DNA of 64,000 bases from Laspinema palackyanum D2c (GTDB taxonomy: Bacteria > Cyanobacteriota > Cyanobacteriia > Cyanobacteriales > Laspinemataceae), in NCBI RefSeq assembly GCF_025370875.1, contig NZ_JAMXFD010000003.1, positions 340,355-404,354 of the forward strand. Direction: 5' to 3'. A program made the translations under genes and the position numbers. A model generated the notes under the pieces. It was not told where the DNA came from, did not search any database, and saw only the letters and a list, made by a program, of their open reading frames with translations. Shown here one piece after another: positions 63,722-64,000 of this stretch (within the stretch, counting starts at the first letter, position 1; every line of letters begins with the position of its first letter).

Positions 63722-64000
63722 GGGCTAACGTAGTACACTTGTTGTTTACCACAACCACAAATGACATCTACATTAGCCCATGAAAGACATCTTACCACTT
63801 TTACAATGCCTCAGCCCAGTCGTAGGGGCCACAAGTGTCCGTCAATTAAGCCGGATTGCCAAAGCCATACTGGCAATGGAGGGCCGAGTGACCATGTTGG
63901 GGATTTCTCGTTGGACCCCAGTTGGGGGCAGTTATCGCACGGTACAACGATTCTTTTACACGGTTTTACCTTGGGCCACAATGTTGTGGGTATTTTTTCG
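63722..64000 (+). mobile_element. Left end of an insertion sequence, cut by the window edge
   Basis: A 12-bp inverted repeat (GGGCTAACGTAG at 63722-63733 with CTACATTAGCCC at 63768-63779, one mismatch) ends one base before the transposase ATG at 63780; the right end lies outside. Confidence 0.7.
63780..64000 (+). CDS. Transposase, N-terminal part, cut by the window edge
   Basis: From ATG 63780, 73 codons are visible (MKDILPLLQCLSPVVGATSV, ending TVLPWATMLWVFF). The pattern SRIAKAILAMEGRVTMLGIS followed by RTVQRFF is familiar from cyanobacterial DDE transposases of IS4/IS701-like groups, though I cannot fix the group. The hairpin directly upstream would sequester its start region. Confidence 0.75.
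   Translation, partial: MKDILPLLQCLSPVVGATSVRQLSRIAKAILAMEGRVTMLGISRWTPVGGSYRTVQRFFYTVLPWATMLWVFF

Overview
The window is chromosomal DNA of a cyanobacterium. The clearest evidence is petG (cytochrome b6f subunit V), cytM (cytochrome cM), a UbiD-type decarboxylase with a plant-type 4-hydroxyphenylpyruvate dioxygenase, a CYP110-like P450, an orthocaspase-like protein, and very frequent GCGATCGC (HIP1) octamers across the whole window. Gene content and the many palindromic intergenic repeats resemble filamentous Oscillatoriales-type genomes; that placement is inference.

Layout. 1-9 kb: the start of a P-loop ATPase (cut by the left edge), ftsQ-ftsZ, thiD, a single-chain DUF262/DUF1524 (GmrSD-like) protein and an exported VIT/VWA protein. 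9-18 kb: housekeeping genes (ffh, rpsP-khpA, phoH, a DUF6816-like gene, an ABC exporter, cytM, petG, rsmD). 17.5-26 kb: an accessory/defence block made of a Uma2 nuclease, a MntA antitoxin with a HEPT toxin broken by a stop codon, and a complete three-gene pPIWI-RE system (REase, Fe-S DinG-like helicase, PIWI-RE protein) read as one minus-strand operon. 26-35 kb: DUF1648 protein, P450, RTX protein, msrP, a SpoU-type methyltransferase, tRNA-Leu(CAG), a probable small RNA, murA with an apparent ATT start, an M48 protease whose 3' end overlaps tRNA-Leu(CAA). 35-40 kb: a small basic protein, a lipoprotein, a tandem pair of about 270-nt structured non-coding transcription units, nnr and a SPOR-like protein. 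40-51 kb: mnmA, sat, a Tat-exported orthocaspase homologue lacking the His-Cys dyad, hppD, a NYN/OST-HTH protein and ubiD. 51-63 kb: a GAF protein, two small conserved proteins and an exopolysaccharide cluster (tyrosine autokinase, multi-SLBB export protein, CapD-like epimerase). The right edge cuts a transposase.

The most interesting system is the pPIWI-RE operon at 24931-26043, 21634-24930 and 19005-21644: a predicted nucleic-acid-guided or R-loop-directed defence module in which all three partners are intact and translationally packed (11-nt overlap and zero-gap junctions). The second is the duplicated, promoter-bearing, highly structured RNA pair at 36.9-37.7 kb, which I could not assign to any known RNA family. 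Intergenic spaces are rich in palindromic repeat families (AACGACTTCAGTCGTT type, AGAAACCGGGTTTCT type, nested CGGGGGTTTTAACCCCCG type). No CRISPR array or rRNA gene was seen.
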